From NCBI GenBank assembly GCA_913061265.1, contig CAJXVS010000003.1:496001-560000 (forward strand): a DNA stretch of 64,000 bases. Reading direction: 5' to 3'. The notes below the pieces were generated by a model. It searched no databases, had not been told where the DNA came from, and saw only the letters and a list, made by a program, of their open reading frames with translations. Of this stretch, positions 45,788 through 53,918 are shown in pieces. Each line of letters begins with the position of its first letter. Position 1 is the stretch's first letter. The stretch is from an uncultured Halobacteriovorax sp. (GTDB taxonomy: Bacteria > Bdellovibrionota > Bacteriovoracia > Bacteriovoracales > Bacteriovoracaceae). Both the position numbers and the translations under genes were made by a program.

Positions 45788-46930
45788 TTATTGGATTGTT
45801 TTCTTTTTTCTAGTTGTCTTAGCGGGAGCTGCCTCTGGAGTGGCCATTTCAGCTGCATCCATCTTGATCTCACCAGTCTCTTCGTTGATAACTTCTGGGT
45901 TATCACCAAGGCCATTTTTTGCTAGCACTTTATTACGAATCTCATCGCAAATTTCGGGGTTTTCCTTAAGGAAAGTCTTAGAATTTTCTCTTCCTTGTCC
46001 TACTTTTGCATTGTTGTATGAGAACCAAGCACCAGCCTTTTCAACGATACCATGAGTAACTGCTAGGTCTAGAATATCTCCTTCTTTAGAAATACCTTCA
46101 CCATACATAATATCAAATTCAATTGTTTTAAAAGGAGGAGCCACTTTGTTTTTAACGACTTTAACTTTTGTTCTGTTGCCGATGAATTGGTCACCATCTT
46201 TGATGGCCCCGATTCTTCTAATATCTAATCTAACTGAAGAATAGAATTTAAGAGCGTTACCACCTGTAGTTGTTTCAGGGTTTCCAAACATAACTCCGAT
46301 CTTCATTCTTAGTTGGTTGATAAAGATAACTGTTGTGTTTGATCTTGAAATTGACCCTGTAAGTTTTCTTAGAGCTTGAGACATAAGTCTTGCTTGAAGA
46401 CCCATATGGCTATCGCCCATGTCTCCTTCTAGTTCTGCTCTAGGTGTTAGTGCCGCAACAGAGTCGACAATAAGAAGATCAACAGCGCCTGAACGAACAA
46501 GCATGTCAGTGATCTCTAGGGCCTGCTCACCACTGTCTGGTTGAGAGATAAGAGTATTAGGGATATCAACACCAAGGTGTTGAGCATAGGCTGTATCAAG
46601 AGCATGTTCAGCATCAACGAAAGCAACTGTTCCGCCATCTTTTTGGCATTCAGCCGCAATATGAAGAGTTAGTGTTGTCTTACCTGAAGATTCTGGACCA
46701 TAAATCTCAATTATTCTTCCCTTTGGGATACCGCCAACGCCTAGGGCGAGGTCAATTCCAAGAGATCCGGTTGAGATTGCAGGGATCTTGTCACCCTTTT
46801 TTGAACCATCTAGCTTCATAATGGCACCCTTACCGAATTGTTTTTCGATAGATGATAGAGCCATGTCTAATGCTTTAGTTTTGTTTGTTTCGGTGGATAC
46901 TACTTTTGTTACTGTTTTTGAAGCTGCCAT
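45788..46930 (-). CDS. recA: Recombinase RecA
   Basis: 380 residues. Walker [13 protein letters not shown]-loop L1 region [21 protein letters not shown]2 region [16 protein letters not shown]. The C-terminus has an extra tail ending in [10 protein letters not shown], basic instead of the usual acidic tail. Central to homologous recombination and the SOS response. GGGAGAAG precedes the ATG. A 405-base regulatory gap lies upstream. Confidence 0.98.
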   Translation of the reverse strand: MAASKTVTKVVSTETNKTKALDMALSSIEKQFGKGAIMKLDGSKKGDKIPAISTGSLGIDLALGVGGIPKGRIIEIYGPESSGKTTLTLHIAAECQKDGGTVAFVDAEHALDTAYAQHLGVDIPNTLISQPDSGEQALEITDMLVRSGAVDLLIVDSVAALTPRAELEGDMGDSHMGLQARLMSQALRKLTGSISRSNTTVIFINQLRMKIGVMFGNPETTTGGNALKFYSSVRLDIRRIGAIKDGDQFIGNRTKVKVVKNKVAPPFKTIEFDIMYGEGISKEGDILDLAVTHGIVEKAGAWFSYNNAKVGQGRENSKTFLKENPEICDEIRNKVLAKNGLGDNPEVINEETGEIKMDAAEMATPEAAPAKTTRKKKTIQ

Positions 46931-47335
46931 TTTCTTCTCCCTCTTATAAAGACGTATTTATGGTGTGTGCCATGAATGATGAAAACTAATTAAAAAATAT
47001 CATTTCCATTCAGTCTTGGCACATTGTTTATCCAATTACTGTTTCCATTGACGCGGTCATAAGTGGTTTTAAACTTAGACAGCGTTTGTCTGCTAAATGA
47101 AAAAACTGAACAATGAAGCGTAAGTTTTAATCATATTTGCGTAAGTTTAGTTTCTGCGTAAGTTGTGCGCAAGTCAAGCCCTATTTGTGTAAAAAATGTG
47201 CTTAATCGAAAATTTAATATTTGGTAAAAAATTTTTCCCTAGGTTTTCTAGTCATTTGCGTACTGTATGTCGGACTATGTCAGGGCTAGAATTGCGGGAA
47301 GAATGTGGATAACTATGGCAAAATGGGGGATAACT
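46931..47335. promoter_or_regulatory. Long intergenic region upstream of recA
   Basis: 405 bases without a gene. It holds the recA ribosome binding site (46931-46945), a 15-bp palindrome AGACA-GCGTT-TGTCT (47077-47091), and a cluster of direct repeats GCGTAAGTT (47118, 47139, 47156) with a variant GCGCAAGTC (47167) and a further GCGTACTG (47258). An AT-rich stretch lies at 47205-47240. I see no tRNA, small ORF or clear sigma-70 promoter. All of it is upstream of recA and downstream of pgpA. Confidence 0.6.
47118..47174. repeat. GCGTAAGTT direct repeats upstream of recA
   Basis: Three exact GCGTAAGTT copies (starts 47118, 47139, 47156) and one two-mismatch copy GCGCAAGTC (47167). Spacings 21, 17 and 11. 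The regular direct orientation suggests a protein-binding array. Confidence 0.6.
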
Positions 47336-47833
47336 TTATGACAGGATACCTGTTGCGTTAATACCCAAGTAAACGACTCCGGCATAAACTCCACTTATTA
47401 TGTCGTCTAATATAGTGCCAGATCCGTGATGAACTTTTTGATCGAAATAGGTCGCAGGCCATATTTTGAAAATGTCGAATACCCTAAACAAAATAAAGGC
47501 TAGGCCTAAATGGAGGAGATTTTGCTCCTGTAGAAAGAGCCAAGTAACGCTCATACCAAGGACTTCGTCTATGACGATCCAGCCTGGGTCATGGGTCTTA
47601 TATTTGCGCTGCGTATAGTCCGCTATAAAGCATGAGATGAAAGTGAAGACGACGATCAGGGGGATAAAGATAATAAACGGGGCTTGCATTTGACCGGCAG
47701 CGTAAAGAAAGGGAAGCGTTGCGATTGTTCCAAAAGTCCCCGGAGCTTTGGGGGCAAAGCCCACGCCAAAGAAGCTCAAGAATAAGACCTCTGGATTTTT
47801 TAGACTTAGTGCATTTTTCTGTTCAACTACCAT
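47336..47833 (-). CDS. pgpA: Phosphatidylglycerophosphatase A
   Basis: Membrane phosphatase making phosphatidylglycerol. 165 residues with about four helices and the PgpA motifs FGVGFAPKAPGTFGT, DPGWIVIDEVLGM, RVFDIFKIWPATYFD and GTILDDIISGVYA. Divergent from the next gene with a gap of about 48 bases. Confidence 0.93.
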   Translation of the reverse strand: MVVEQKNALSLKNPEVLFLSFFGVGFAPKAPGTFGTIATLPFLYAAGQMQAPFIIFIPLIVVFTFISCFIADYTQRKYKTHDPGWIVIDEVLGMSVTWLFLQEQNLLHLGLAFILFRVFDIFKIWPATYFDQKVHHGSGTILDDIISGVYAGVVYLGINATGILS

Positions 47834-47881
47834 TTGCTATAAAACTTGATCTGATTGTTTCTCATAGGCTATAAAAAATTA

Positions 47882-49141
47882 ATGGATAGACCAACTTATT
47901 TATCAAAATATCTTTTCGACTGGGAACTACTAGATGTAGTGATCGGTGGGAAGTCGGCATTAGACTCTAAGTTCTTTGTCGGGCAGATGTACGATATAGA
48001 GCAAGTAAATCAATTCCTTAAGGGTTATGGCCTTGATGCGAGTGACCCTGTCAGTAGAGCAGAGCTTTTTGGTAACTTTCAAGAAGCGTTACAATTCATA
48101 AAAAGATATTTTTTAAAAGAAGGAAACTCTGAAGGTTTAGATATATCGATTCCTAATAGCATTTATATGATCACCGATATAACTGACTTGTTTCTTATGG
48201 CCACTGGAAATAAAGAAGGCGCTAATGTTGAAGACACGCTTTGGGCCGAAGTTATTTTAAAAGTCATTCATACAATTCTTCATACTGATAAAGATTTAAG
48301 ATCAAACTATTTTAATATAGTGCAAACTCAAATCTTTGATAGGTTCTATAAATATCTCTATAGAGATAAAGACAATAAATTATTCTTAGGTGTAAAAGGT
48401 AAGAAAAGTGGACTTCCACTAGTTGAATTTGAAACAAAGTCAAAGAAGACTAGAGATTCCACAATCATCAAGCTTCTTCATAAAGCCGAGAATGTAGCAG
48501 AAGAACTTTTTGATAGAGTTGGTGTTAGGTTTATTACGGGAAACAAATTTGATTCTTTAAGAGTTATTAAGTTTTTATTAGAAAATAATATTGTTATTCC
48601 CCATAATATAAAACCGAGTCGTTCTGTTAATACAATTATTGATACTGAAAAATTCAAAGTTAAGCATAATAACTTAATTAAAATGGCTATCCGGAATAAC
48701 TTATCTGAAGATAGATTCTTACAGGCAATTGAAAGAGAAGCTAATGAATGCCGAAAGTTTAAAGATGGCGATGAAAAGAATGAACATTCTCTAGCTGACT
48801 ATCAATCGATGCAGTTTACCTGTCGTCAGTTGATTAAATATAAGAATCCATTTCTAAATGAATTTAATGATTTAAGAAAACAGGCTAAAGAAGGGACTAG
48901 TGATGAGAGTTTAGCTAAGAAGATCTTGGCCCTTGATGTTTCTCTTATTGCTAGAGATATCAGGTTCTTTTACCCGTACGAACTGCAAATCGTTGACCTA
49001 GAGTCCCATGATAACAACACTAGTGGTGAAGCTTCTCATATAGAATACAAAAAATCACAAGTCATAAGCGCGATGAATAGAGTCTTTAAAACCTTAATTG
49101 AATACAAGAATCTAAGCGGTCATAATATTACTAAAAAATAA
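47882..49141 (+). CDS. RelA/SpoT-like fold protein (TIGR04552-type)
   Basis: 419 residues from ATG 47882 (upstream extension from TTG 47855 is not convincing). The central segment (KKTRDSTIIKLLHKAENVAEE...DRVGVRFITGNKFDSLRVIKFLLENNIVIP) follows the spacing of the RelA/SpoT nucleotidyltransferase fold, including a GVRFIT strand, but the HD domain and several synthetase residues are not evident. I associate it with the uncharacterised TIGR04552 family of predatory and myxobacterial genomes, from memory. Synthetase activity is not shown. Its 3' end overlaps the opposite gene by 30 bases. Confidence 0.7.
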   Translation: MDRPTYLSKYLFDWELLDVVIGGKSALDSKFFVGQMYDIEQVNQFLKGYGLDASDPVSRAELFGNFQEALQFIKRYFLKEGNSEGLDISIPNSIYMITDITDLFLMATGNKEGANVEDTLWAEVILKVIHTILHTDKDLRSNYFNIVQTQIFDRFYKYLYRDKDNKLFLGVKGKKSGLPLVEFETKSKKTRDSTIIKLLHKAENVAEELFDRVGVRFITGNKFDSLRVIKFLLENNIVIPHNIKPSRSVNTIIDTEKFKVKHNNLIKMAIRNNLSEDRFLQAIEREANECRKFKDGDEKNEHSLADYQSMQFTCRQLIKYKNPFLNEFNDLRKQAKEGTSDESLAKKILALDVSLIARDIRFFYPYELQIVDLESHDNNTSGEASHIEYKKSQVISAMNRVFKTLIEYKNLSGHNITKK

Positions 49142-50002
49142 TTGAATTCTTTCATTAATATTCTTAGGAAAATCGACCTGTGGAACATGGCTTCCATCTT
49201 TTATTATATAGAGCTTTGAATCTTTAAGCCTTGAATGAAGAATCTCTTGTAAGTAATTGGGGATGACTTTATCTTTATCGCCACCAATGACTAGGGATGG
49301 AGAGGAAATAGATTCTAGATTCCCAATGATATTATGTTTTTTCATTTCATTAAATAGTTGGTGAAAAACTTCAGGCTCTAACTCACCAATCTTCTTTAAA
49401 TAATGTTCAACAAACTCTTTAGGAACGGTTTTTGTATTAAATCCTCCCCTGTGAATCAAATCTTGAAGAATAGGGTTCTTGTGACTTTTTTTCCATACTT
49501 CAGAAAAAAGACTTGGAAAAGCTCTTGTTACCCACTGAATTGTTGGCGTTGCTAGCTCCATTAGGTTTGTATCAAACATAATATCGTGTGGAGGAATAAC
49601 TGTTCCAGAGATAAGAACCATACCAAGAGGGGAGTTATCAAATCGATGTGCATATTCAAGGGTGACATTAACGCCCATACTGTGACCGAGCATGTACATT
49701 CTTGGAAGCCCGAGCTCTTTAAGGATCTCGTGTAAGTCCTGAGCAATATTTTCAAAAGTTAAAGAGTCTATAGGCGCATTGAGTGCTGATTCATAATGCA
49801 ATCTATAATCATGAATCAATATTGGGTAACCAAGATCGTTAAAGAAAGGTAGTTGTTCTTGCCAGTGTGCATTGTTGCAAACGAGTCCATAATTAAAGAC
49901 TAATAATGGTAATTTGCAGTCTTTGATCTCTTCAATATCTTTGTTGAGTGAGAAAGAGATATTATAGCCGTCTAGTGACTTTACAGAATTCTTTTTAAAC
50001 AT
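49112..50002 (-). CDS. Alpha/beta hydrolase
   Basis: 296 residues, single hydrolase domain without signal peptide. Nucleophile elbow GHSMG (about 104-108), acid-containing loop GGDKDKVIP, and His in DGSHVPQ complete a catalytic triad. LLVFNYGLVCNNAHWQEQLPFF near the N-terminus fits the oxyanion region. The substrate cannot be told. It overlaps the FHA gene start by 8 bases. Confidence 0.9.
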   Translation of the reverse strand: MFKKNSVKSLDGYNISFSLNKDIEEIKDCKLPLLVFNYGLVCNNAHWQEQLPFFNDLGYPILIHDYRLHYESALNAPIDSLTFENIAQDLHEILKELGLPRMYMLGHSMGVNVTLEYAHRFDNSPLGMVLISGTVIPPHDIMFDTNLMELATPTIQWVTRAFPSLFSEVWKKSHKNPILQDLIHRGGFNTKTVPKEFVEHYLKKIGELEPEVFHQLFNEMKKHNIIGNLESISSPSLVIGGDKDKVIPNYLQEILHSRLKDSKLYIIKDGSHVPQVDFPKNINERIQLFFSNIMTA

Positions 50003-50417
50003 CTTTCTGACTTTCTAGATGAATAAGTTCTTTTTGAAGTTGAACTATTAATGATTCAACATCAGGTCTCGCTTTTGTCGTTTCTTGGTATAGCTCGCCA
50101 AAACTTCGTGAAAGATTCTTAAATTCTAGGTTCTTAATTTCTATAGTTGTCTCGCCAACTTTTAACTCATCGCCAATCTTATGGAGCTTGGCCCCTTTAA
50201 TCTTCTTTCCGTTAGTAAAGTAAAAATTTGAATTGGTTGATTTAGATAAGAGACCATCTTTATTATGAACAAAAACTAAGTGAAGATCATCAATAGCATT
50301 GTCTTCGATTAGGATGTCTGTTTTTCTATTGCTCCCTAACGTGAAGTTTTCATAGAAGACCTTAATTTCTCCAATTCTTTCAACGTCTGGGGATGACTTT
50401 ATTTCAAAGATTATCAT
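49995..50417 (-). CDS. FHA-domain protein
   Basis: 140 residues from ATG 50417. The strand pattern FTLGSNRKTDILIEDNAIDDLHLVFVHNKDGLLSKSTNSNFYFTNGKKI matches a forkhead-associated phosphopeptide-binding domain (G-S-x-x-x-x-D-I...), although the second usual Ser-x-x-His is DDLH here. A C-terminal helix follows (YQETTKARPDVESLIVQLQKELIHL). Possible partner of a Ser/Thr kinase, not present in the window. Coupled to the hydrolase gene. Confidence 0.75.
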   Translation of the reverse strand: MIIFEIKSSPDVERIGEIKVFYENFTLGSNRKTDILIEDNAIDDLHLVFVHNKDGLLSKSTNSNFYFTNGKKIKGAKLHKIGDELKVGETTIEIKNLEFKNLSRSFGELYQETTKARPDVESLIVQLQKELIHLESQKDV

Positions 50418-50455
50418 ACCTAAATTTACCATTCTTATGGAAAATGTGAAATAGG

Positions 50456-52561
50456 TTAAATTGTGGTGTGTACCAGGGTGTCTTGAGAAGCCATTTTAAG
50501 GTATTCCTGAAATTCCATTGTATTGGACTCAGACATTTTAAGCAGCACTTCTCTTGCTTTTACTAAGAGTGGGTAATGGATGATAGGATTGGCAATCTTC
50601 TTAAAACCATCTGAACCCGATTGATTCTTACCAAGTAGATCGCCTTGGCCTCTGATTCTTAAGTCTTCTTCAGCAATAGAAAAACCATCTGAGGTTTGTT
50701 CAATGAACTCAAGGCGTGCCATAGCCTCTTTGGAGATTTTATTTTCTGCAACGAGAAAACAAAACCCCGTTTTTTCACCTCTACCGACGCGGCCTCTTAA
50801 TTGATGAAGAGAGCTAAGCCCGAAGCGTTCTGGGTTTAGGATCGCCATAATTGTAGCATTTGTAACATTAATCCCTACCTCAACAACACTTGTGGCTATA
50901 AGAACATCAATCTTGCCTTCTTTGAACTTTAAGAAAGAGCTTTCTTTTTCTTCGGGAGATAGTTTTCCATGAAGAGGGCAAATTACTGAATCAGGAAAGA
51001 ACTTCTTAAATTTTTCAAAGACTTCCTTCAAATTATTTATGTCTAGTTCACTCTCTTCTATGGCCGGGACAACAATATAGACCTGTTCGTTTAAACTTAG
51101 CCTGGTTTTAACAAATGAGAGGAACTTTGAAAAAGTTTCTTCAGATACAATTCTTGTTTTATAACCACTTCTATTTTTAGGTAAAGACTTTATAGTAGAG
51201 ATATCTAAATCTCCATATTGAGATAAACTTAAGCTTCTCGGTATTGGCGTAGCAGTCATGATAAGACAGTGAGCTCCATCACCTTTTTCAACAAGCTTAA
51301 TTCTTTGTTCAACACCAAATTTATGTTGTTCATCAATAACAGCTAGACCTAGTTTCTTAAAAGAAAGTTCTTTTTGAATAAGGGCGTGAGTTCCAATAAC
51401 AAGATGAACATCTCCGATTGAGATGGACTCATAAATTTTTTTCTTCTCAGATGCCTTCATCCCACCTAAAAGAAGGGCTACCTTGATACCCTTTTCTGAA
51501 AAGAGGCTTTCGGCTTCAGTATAATGCTGTCTAGCTAAACTTTCTGTAGGGCACATAATGGCGCTTTGATAACCCTCTTTAATTGAGTGTATACAAGAAG
51601 CAAAGGCCACCCAGGTTTTTCCACATCCAACATCACCTTGAACCATCCTCATCATAGGATGTCCGGAGCAAAGATCGTTCTTAATTTCTTCAAAGACTGA
51701 TCCCTGATCTTCAGTAAACTCAAAAGGAAAGAGGGAAGAAATCTGGTGCTCATTGTTTTGAATAATGAGGGCTGTAGGGGTCTTAAAGTTCTTTCTCCTT
51801 ATTAAGAGCTTTGTTTGCTCGAAGAAGAACTCTTCAAATATCAACCTATCCTTGGCCTTCTTAAAATCAGCTTCATTTGTTGACGACCTGCCATGAAGCA
51901 CCTTAAAACTCTCTGAAAGATTCAAAAAGGAGTTGCTCGAAAGATCTGCATCACTTAAAAGGTCGTTAACTTGATCCCAGAGTTCTTCTGGAAGACCTTC
52001 TAATAGTTTCTTTATAGTACCATTTTTTGTTTTATTTACAGTAGGGTAGCCAACCTTTAGATCACTCTCTCCGCCAACCTTCACTTTGTCGACTTCAGAT
52101 TCATGGATCATCTGAAACTCAGGGTTCACTATCTGTAGTTCATTATTAAATGTTTGGACCTTACCAAAGAAGAGAAGAAACTCAGATTGCTGAACCTTTT
52201 TAATCGTAGAAGGATAAGTATTAAACCATTTAAGTGAGAGGAAGCGGTCTGAGTAAAAATCTTTAATATGAACCGTAAGGTTCATTAAGGGGGCTTGGCC
52301 TTTGCCTTTGAGTTTTGGATTTATTCTACTTTGAACATCTCTAATCGTGGCGAATCCTCTAAAGTAGCCACCAACGTTAATCTTTGAAAAATTATCTAAT
52401 GCGGGAATCTTTTCAACATGAAGAGGTAGGACCCAAAGAAGGTCATAGACCGTTTTTATTCCCGCTTGCTTTAAGTTCTCTAGCGTCTTGTTCTTCTTTG
52501 TTTTAAAAAGAACTTCAATTGAAGAGTCTAAGTTAATTTTTTGGGAACTCGAAAGATTCAA
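50456..52561 (-). CDS. recG: ATP-dependent DNA helicase RecG
   Basis: Branch-migration helicase of 701 residues. N-terminal wedge/OB domain, then helicase motifs: I GDVGCGKT, II DEQH, III TATPIPRSL, and VI QLRGRVGRG. All are intact. Start at ATG 52561 overlaps the greA 3' end by 29 bases. Confidence 0.97.
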   Translation of the reverse strand: MNLSSSQKINLDSSIEVLFKTKKNKTLENLKQAGIKTVYDLLWVLPLHVEKIPALDNFSKINVGGYFRGFATIRDVQSRINPKLKGKGQAPLMNLTVHIKDFYSDRFLSLKWFNTYPSTIKKVQQSEFLLFFGKVQTFNNELQIVNPEFQMIHESEVDKVKVGGESDLKVGYPTVNKTKNGTIKKLLEGLPEELWDQVNDLLSDADLSSNSFLNLSESFKVLHGRSSTNEADFKKAKDRLIFEEFFFEQTKLLIRRKNFKTPTALIIQNNEHQISSLFPFEFTEDQGSVFEEIKNDLCSGHPMMRMVQGDVGCGKTWVAFASCIHSIKEGYQSAIMCPTESLARQHYTEAESLFSEKGIKVALLLGGMKASEKKKIYESISIGDVHLVIGTHALIQKELSFKKLGLAVIDEQHKFGVEQRIKLVEKGDGAHCLIMTATPIPRSLSLSQYGDLDISTIKSLPKNRSGYKTRIVSEETFSKFLSFVKTRLSLNEQVYIVVPAIEESELDINNLKEVFEKFKKFFPDSVICPLHGKLSPEEKESSFLKFKEGKIDVLIATSVVEVGINVTNATIMAILNPERFGLSSLHQLRGRVGRGEKTGFCFLVAENKISKEAMARLEFIEQTSDGFSIAEEDLRIRGQGDLLGKNQSGSDGFKKIANPIIHYPLLVKAREVLLKMSESNTMEFQEYLKMASQDTLVHTTI

Positions 52562-53015
52562 TTTCGTACTCTACTTCTCCTTTAGGAGCGTTAAATAGAA
52601 CTGTATCACCTTCTTCTTTACCAATAAGAGCTCTGCCTAAAGGGCTTTTAAATGAAATCTTTCCCTTTTTAGTGTCTGACTCATCTTCACCTACAATCTG
52701 ATAGGTCACTTTAACGTCTTTATCCACATCGAGAAGATTAACTTTGGCACCAAATACAACCTTGTCGCTCTCAATTGTAGAGGGGTCGATTATCTTTGCG
52801 CTGGCAACGATTGCTTGGAGTTGTGAAACGCGTCCTTCGATCAGGGCCTGCTTTTCCTTAGCGGAATGATATTCAGCATTTTCTTTTAAGTCGCCGAGCT
52901 CTCTTGCTTCAGAAATAGCAATCTTGATTTCTTCACGTTCAACTTTTATTAATTGTTCAAGTTCTTCACTAAGTCTTTTGTAGCCTTGTGGAGTAATGGG
53001 AGATTCTTGATTCAT
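52533..53015 (-). CDS. greA: Transcript cleavage factor GreA
   Basis: 160 residues. N-terminal coiled coil with the acidic tip ARELGDLKENAEYHSAKEKQ and the C-terminal domain KISFKSPLGRALIGKEEGDTV. Rescues backtracked RNA polymerase. Standard length. Followed by recG with overlap. Confidence 0.97.
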   Translation of the reverse strand: MNQESPITPQGYKRLSEELEQLIKVEREEIKIAISEARELGDLKENAEYHSAKEKQALIEGRVSQLQAIVASAKIIDPSTIESDKVVFGAKVNLLDVDKDVKVTYQIVGEDESDTKKGKISFKSPLGRALIGKEEGDTVLFNAPKGEVEYEIESFEFPKN

Positions 53016-53024
53016 AATTATTCC

Positions 53025-53324
53025 TTAACTTTTAAAAAGAGCATTGGCAGCATCTGCTTCGTTACCAGATCCGCTATTATCATCACTACCTTTTAAAACA
53101 AAGTAGTCGCAAAAGTTGGCCATCTCTTTGTCTACGATTCTATCGGCAGATGGTTCTTTGCATTCGTTATAAGCATTTTTGTCATAGAAGTGGCACATCT
53201 TACATGAGTGGACGCTTCCGTAGCAATCAGGACATTCTTCACTTCTCATGACCTTATCGCCAGGACTTAGGTCAAGTTCTTTGGAGCAATTGAAACATTT
53301 GATCTTATTGTTAAAAATTTCCAT
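53025..53324 (-). CDS. Small cysteine-rich zinc-ribbon-like protein
   Basis: 99 residues with CxxC pairs: CFNC (10-13), CPDC (about 31-34), CKMC (about 41-44), plus further Cys (NEC, FCDYF). This would bind one or two zinc ions. The tail is acidic and Gly/Asn/Ser-rich. No named family recognised. It sits between greA and a secreted protein gene with one-base spacing, same strand. Confidence 0.7.
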   Translation of the reverse strand: MEIFNNKIKCFNCSKELDLSPGDKVMRSEECPDCYGSVHSCKMCHFYDKNAYNECKEPSADRIVDKEMANFCDYFVLKGSDDNSGSGNEADAANALFKS

Positions 53325-53828
53325 TTAATAGCTCCAGCTTTTCCCAAGTCCGACTTCGTAGCCAGATGGGTTCCGTCCCTCTCGTCCTTTAGGAGAGAAA
53401 TAGATCTTTGGAAGATTCCTTTTATTATATTCATCGATCGCGTTAGATAAATTCTTTTCGTTTGCTGAGGCCAAGGTTTTTGCCACTAAGAAATTGATAG
53501 CGATTAAAGTAGCCCCGCCAATGAGCAGAGACTCTTTAGATTTATCATTACTATTAATTAAGAAACTTGATAGGACCAGTCCAGTACCAACACTTCCTAA
53601 TAAAGAGTTTTGCCATCTAATTTGAGAGCTTTCTTGGTATTTATCTAAAAACTCTTTTGCGACTTCATCTTTCTCTAAGTGATACCTAAGCCCTTCTCCA
53701 CGCTGAGTTGAATTAGTATCAACTAATACCTCTTGGTAATTAATAATAGCAATCCTTGAACAGGACTCCGCCGCAAAGGCCGAGTTGTGCATAACGATAA
53801 ATATCAAAGAGATTACAAGTTTTTTCAC
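53325..53828 (-). CDS. Secreted protein with two hydrophobic segments
   Basis: 167 residues. Signal peptide MKKLVISLIFIVMHNSAFAAESC, a helical region, two hydrophobic stretches (LLGSVGTGLVLSSFL and LLIGGATLIAINFLVA), and a C-terminal FSPKGREGRNPSGYEVGLGKSWSY. No family recognised. Abuts the previous gene. Confidence 0.7.
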   Translation of the reverse strand: MKKLVISLIFIVMHNSAFAAESCSRIAIINYQEVLVDTNSTQRGEGLRYHLEKDEVAKEFLDKYQESSQIRWQNSLLGSVGTGLVLSSFLINSNDKSKESLLIGGATLIAINFLVAKTLASANEKNLSNAIDEYNKRNLPKIYFSPKGREGRNPSGYEVGLGKSWSY

Positions 53829-53918
53829 CCAATATGTTTACCACAATTAATTCAGCCTGTTTGACAAAAAGCGCAATGAGGATTTCCAAACAATTGAGAG
53901 AAGGACTACAATTAAGGA

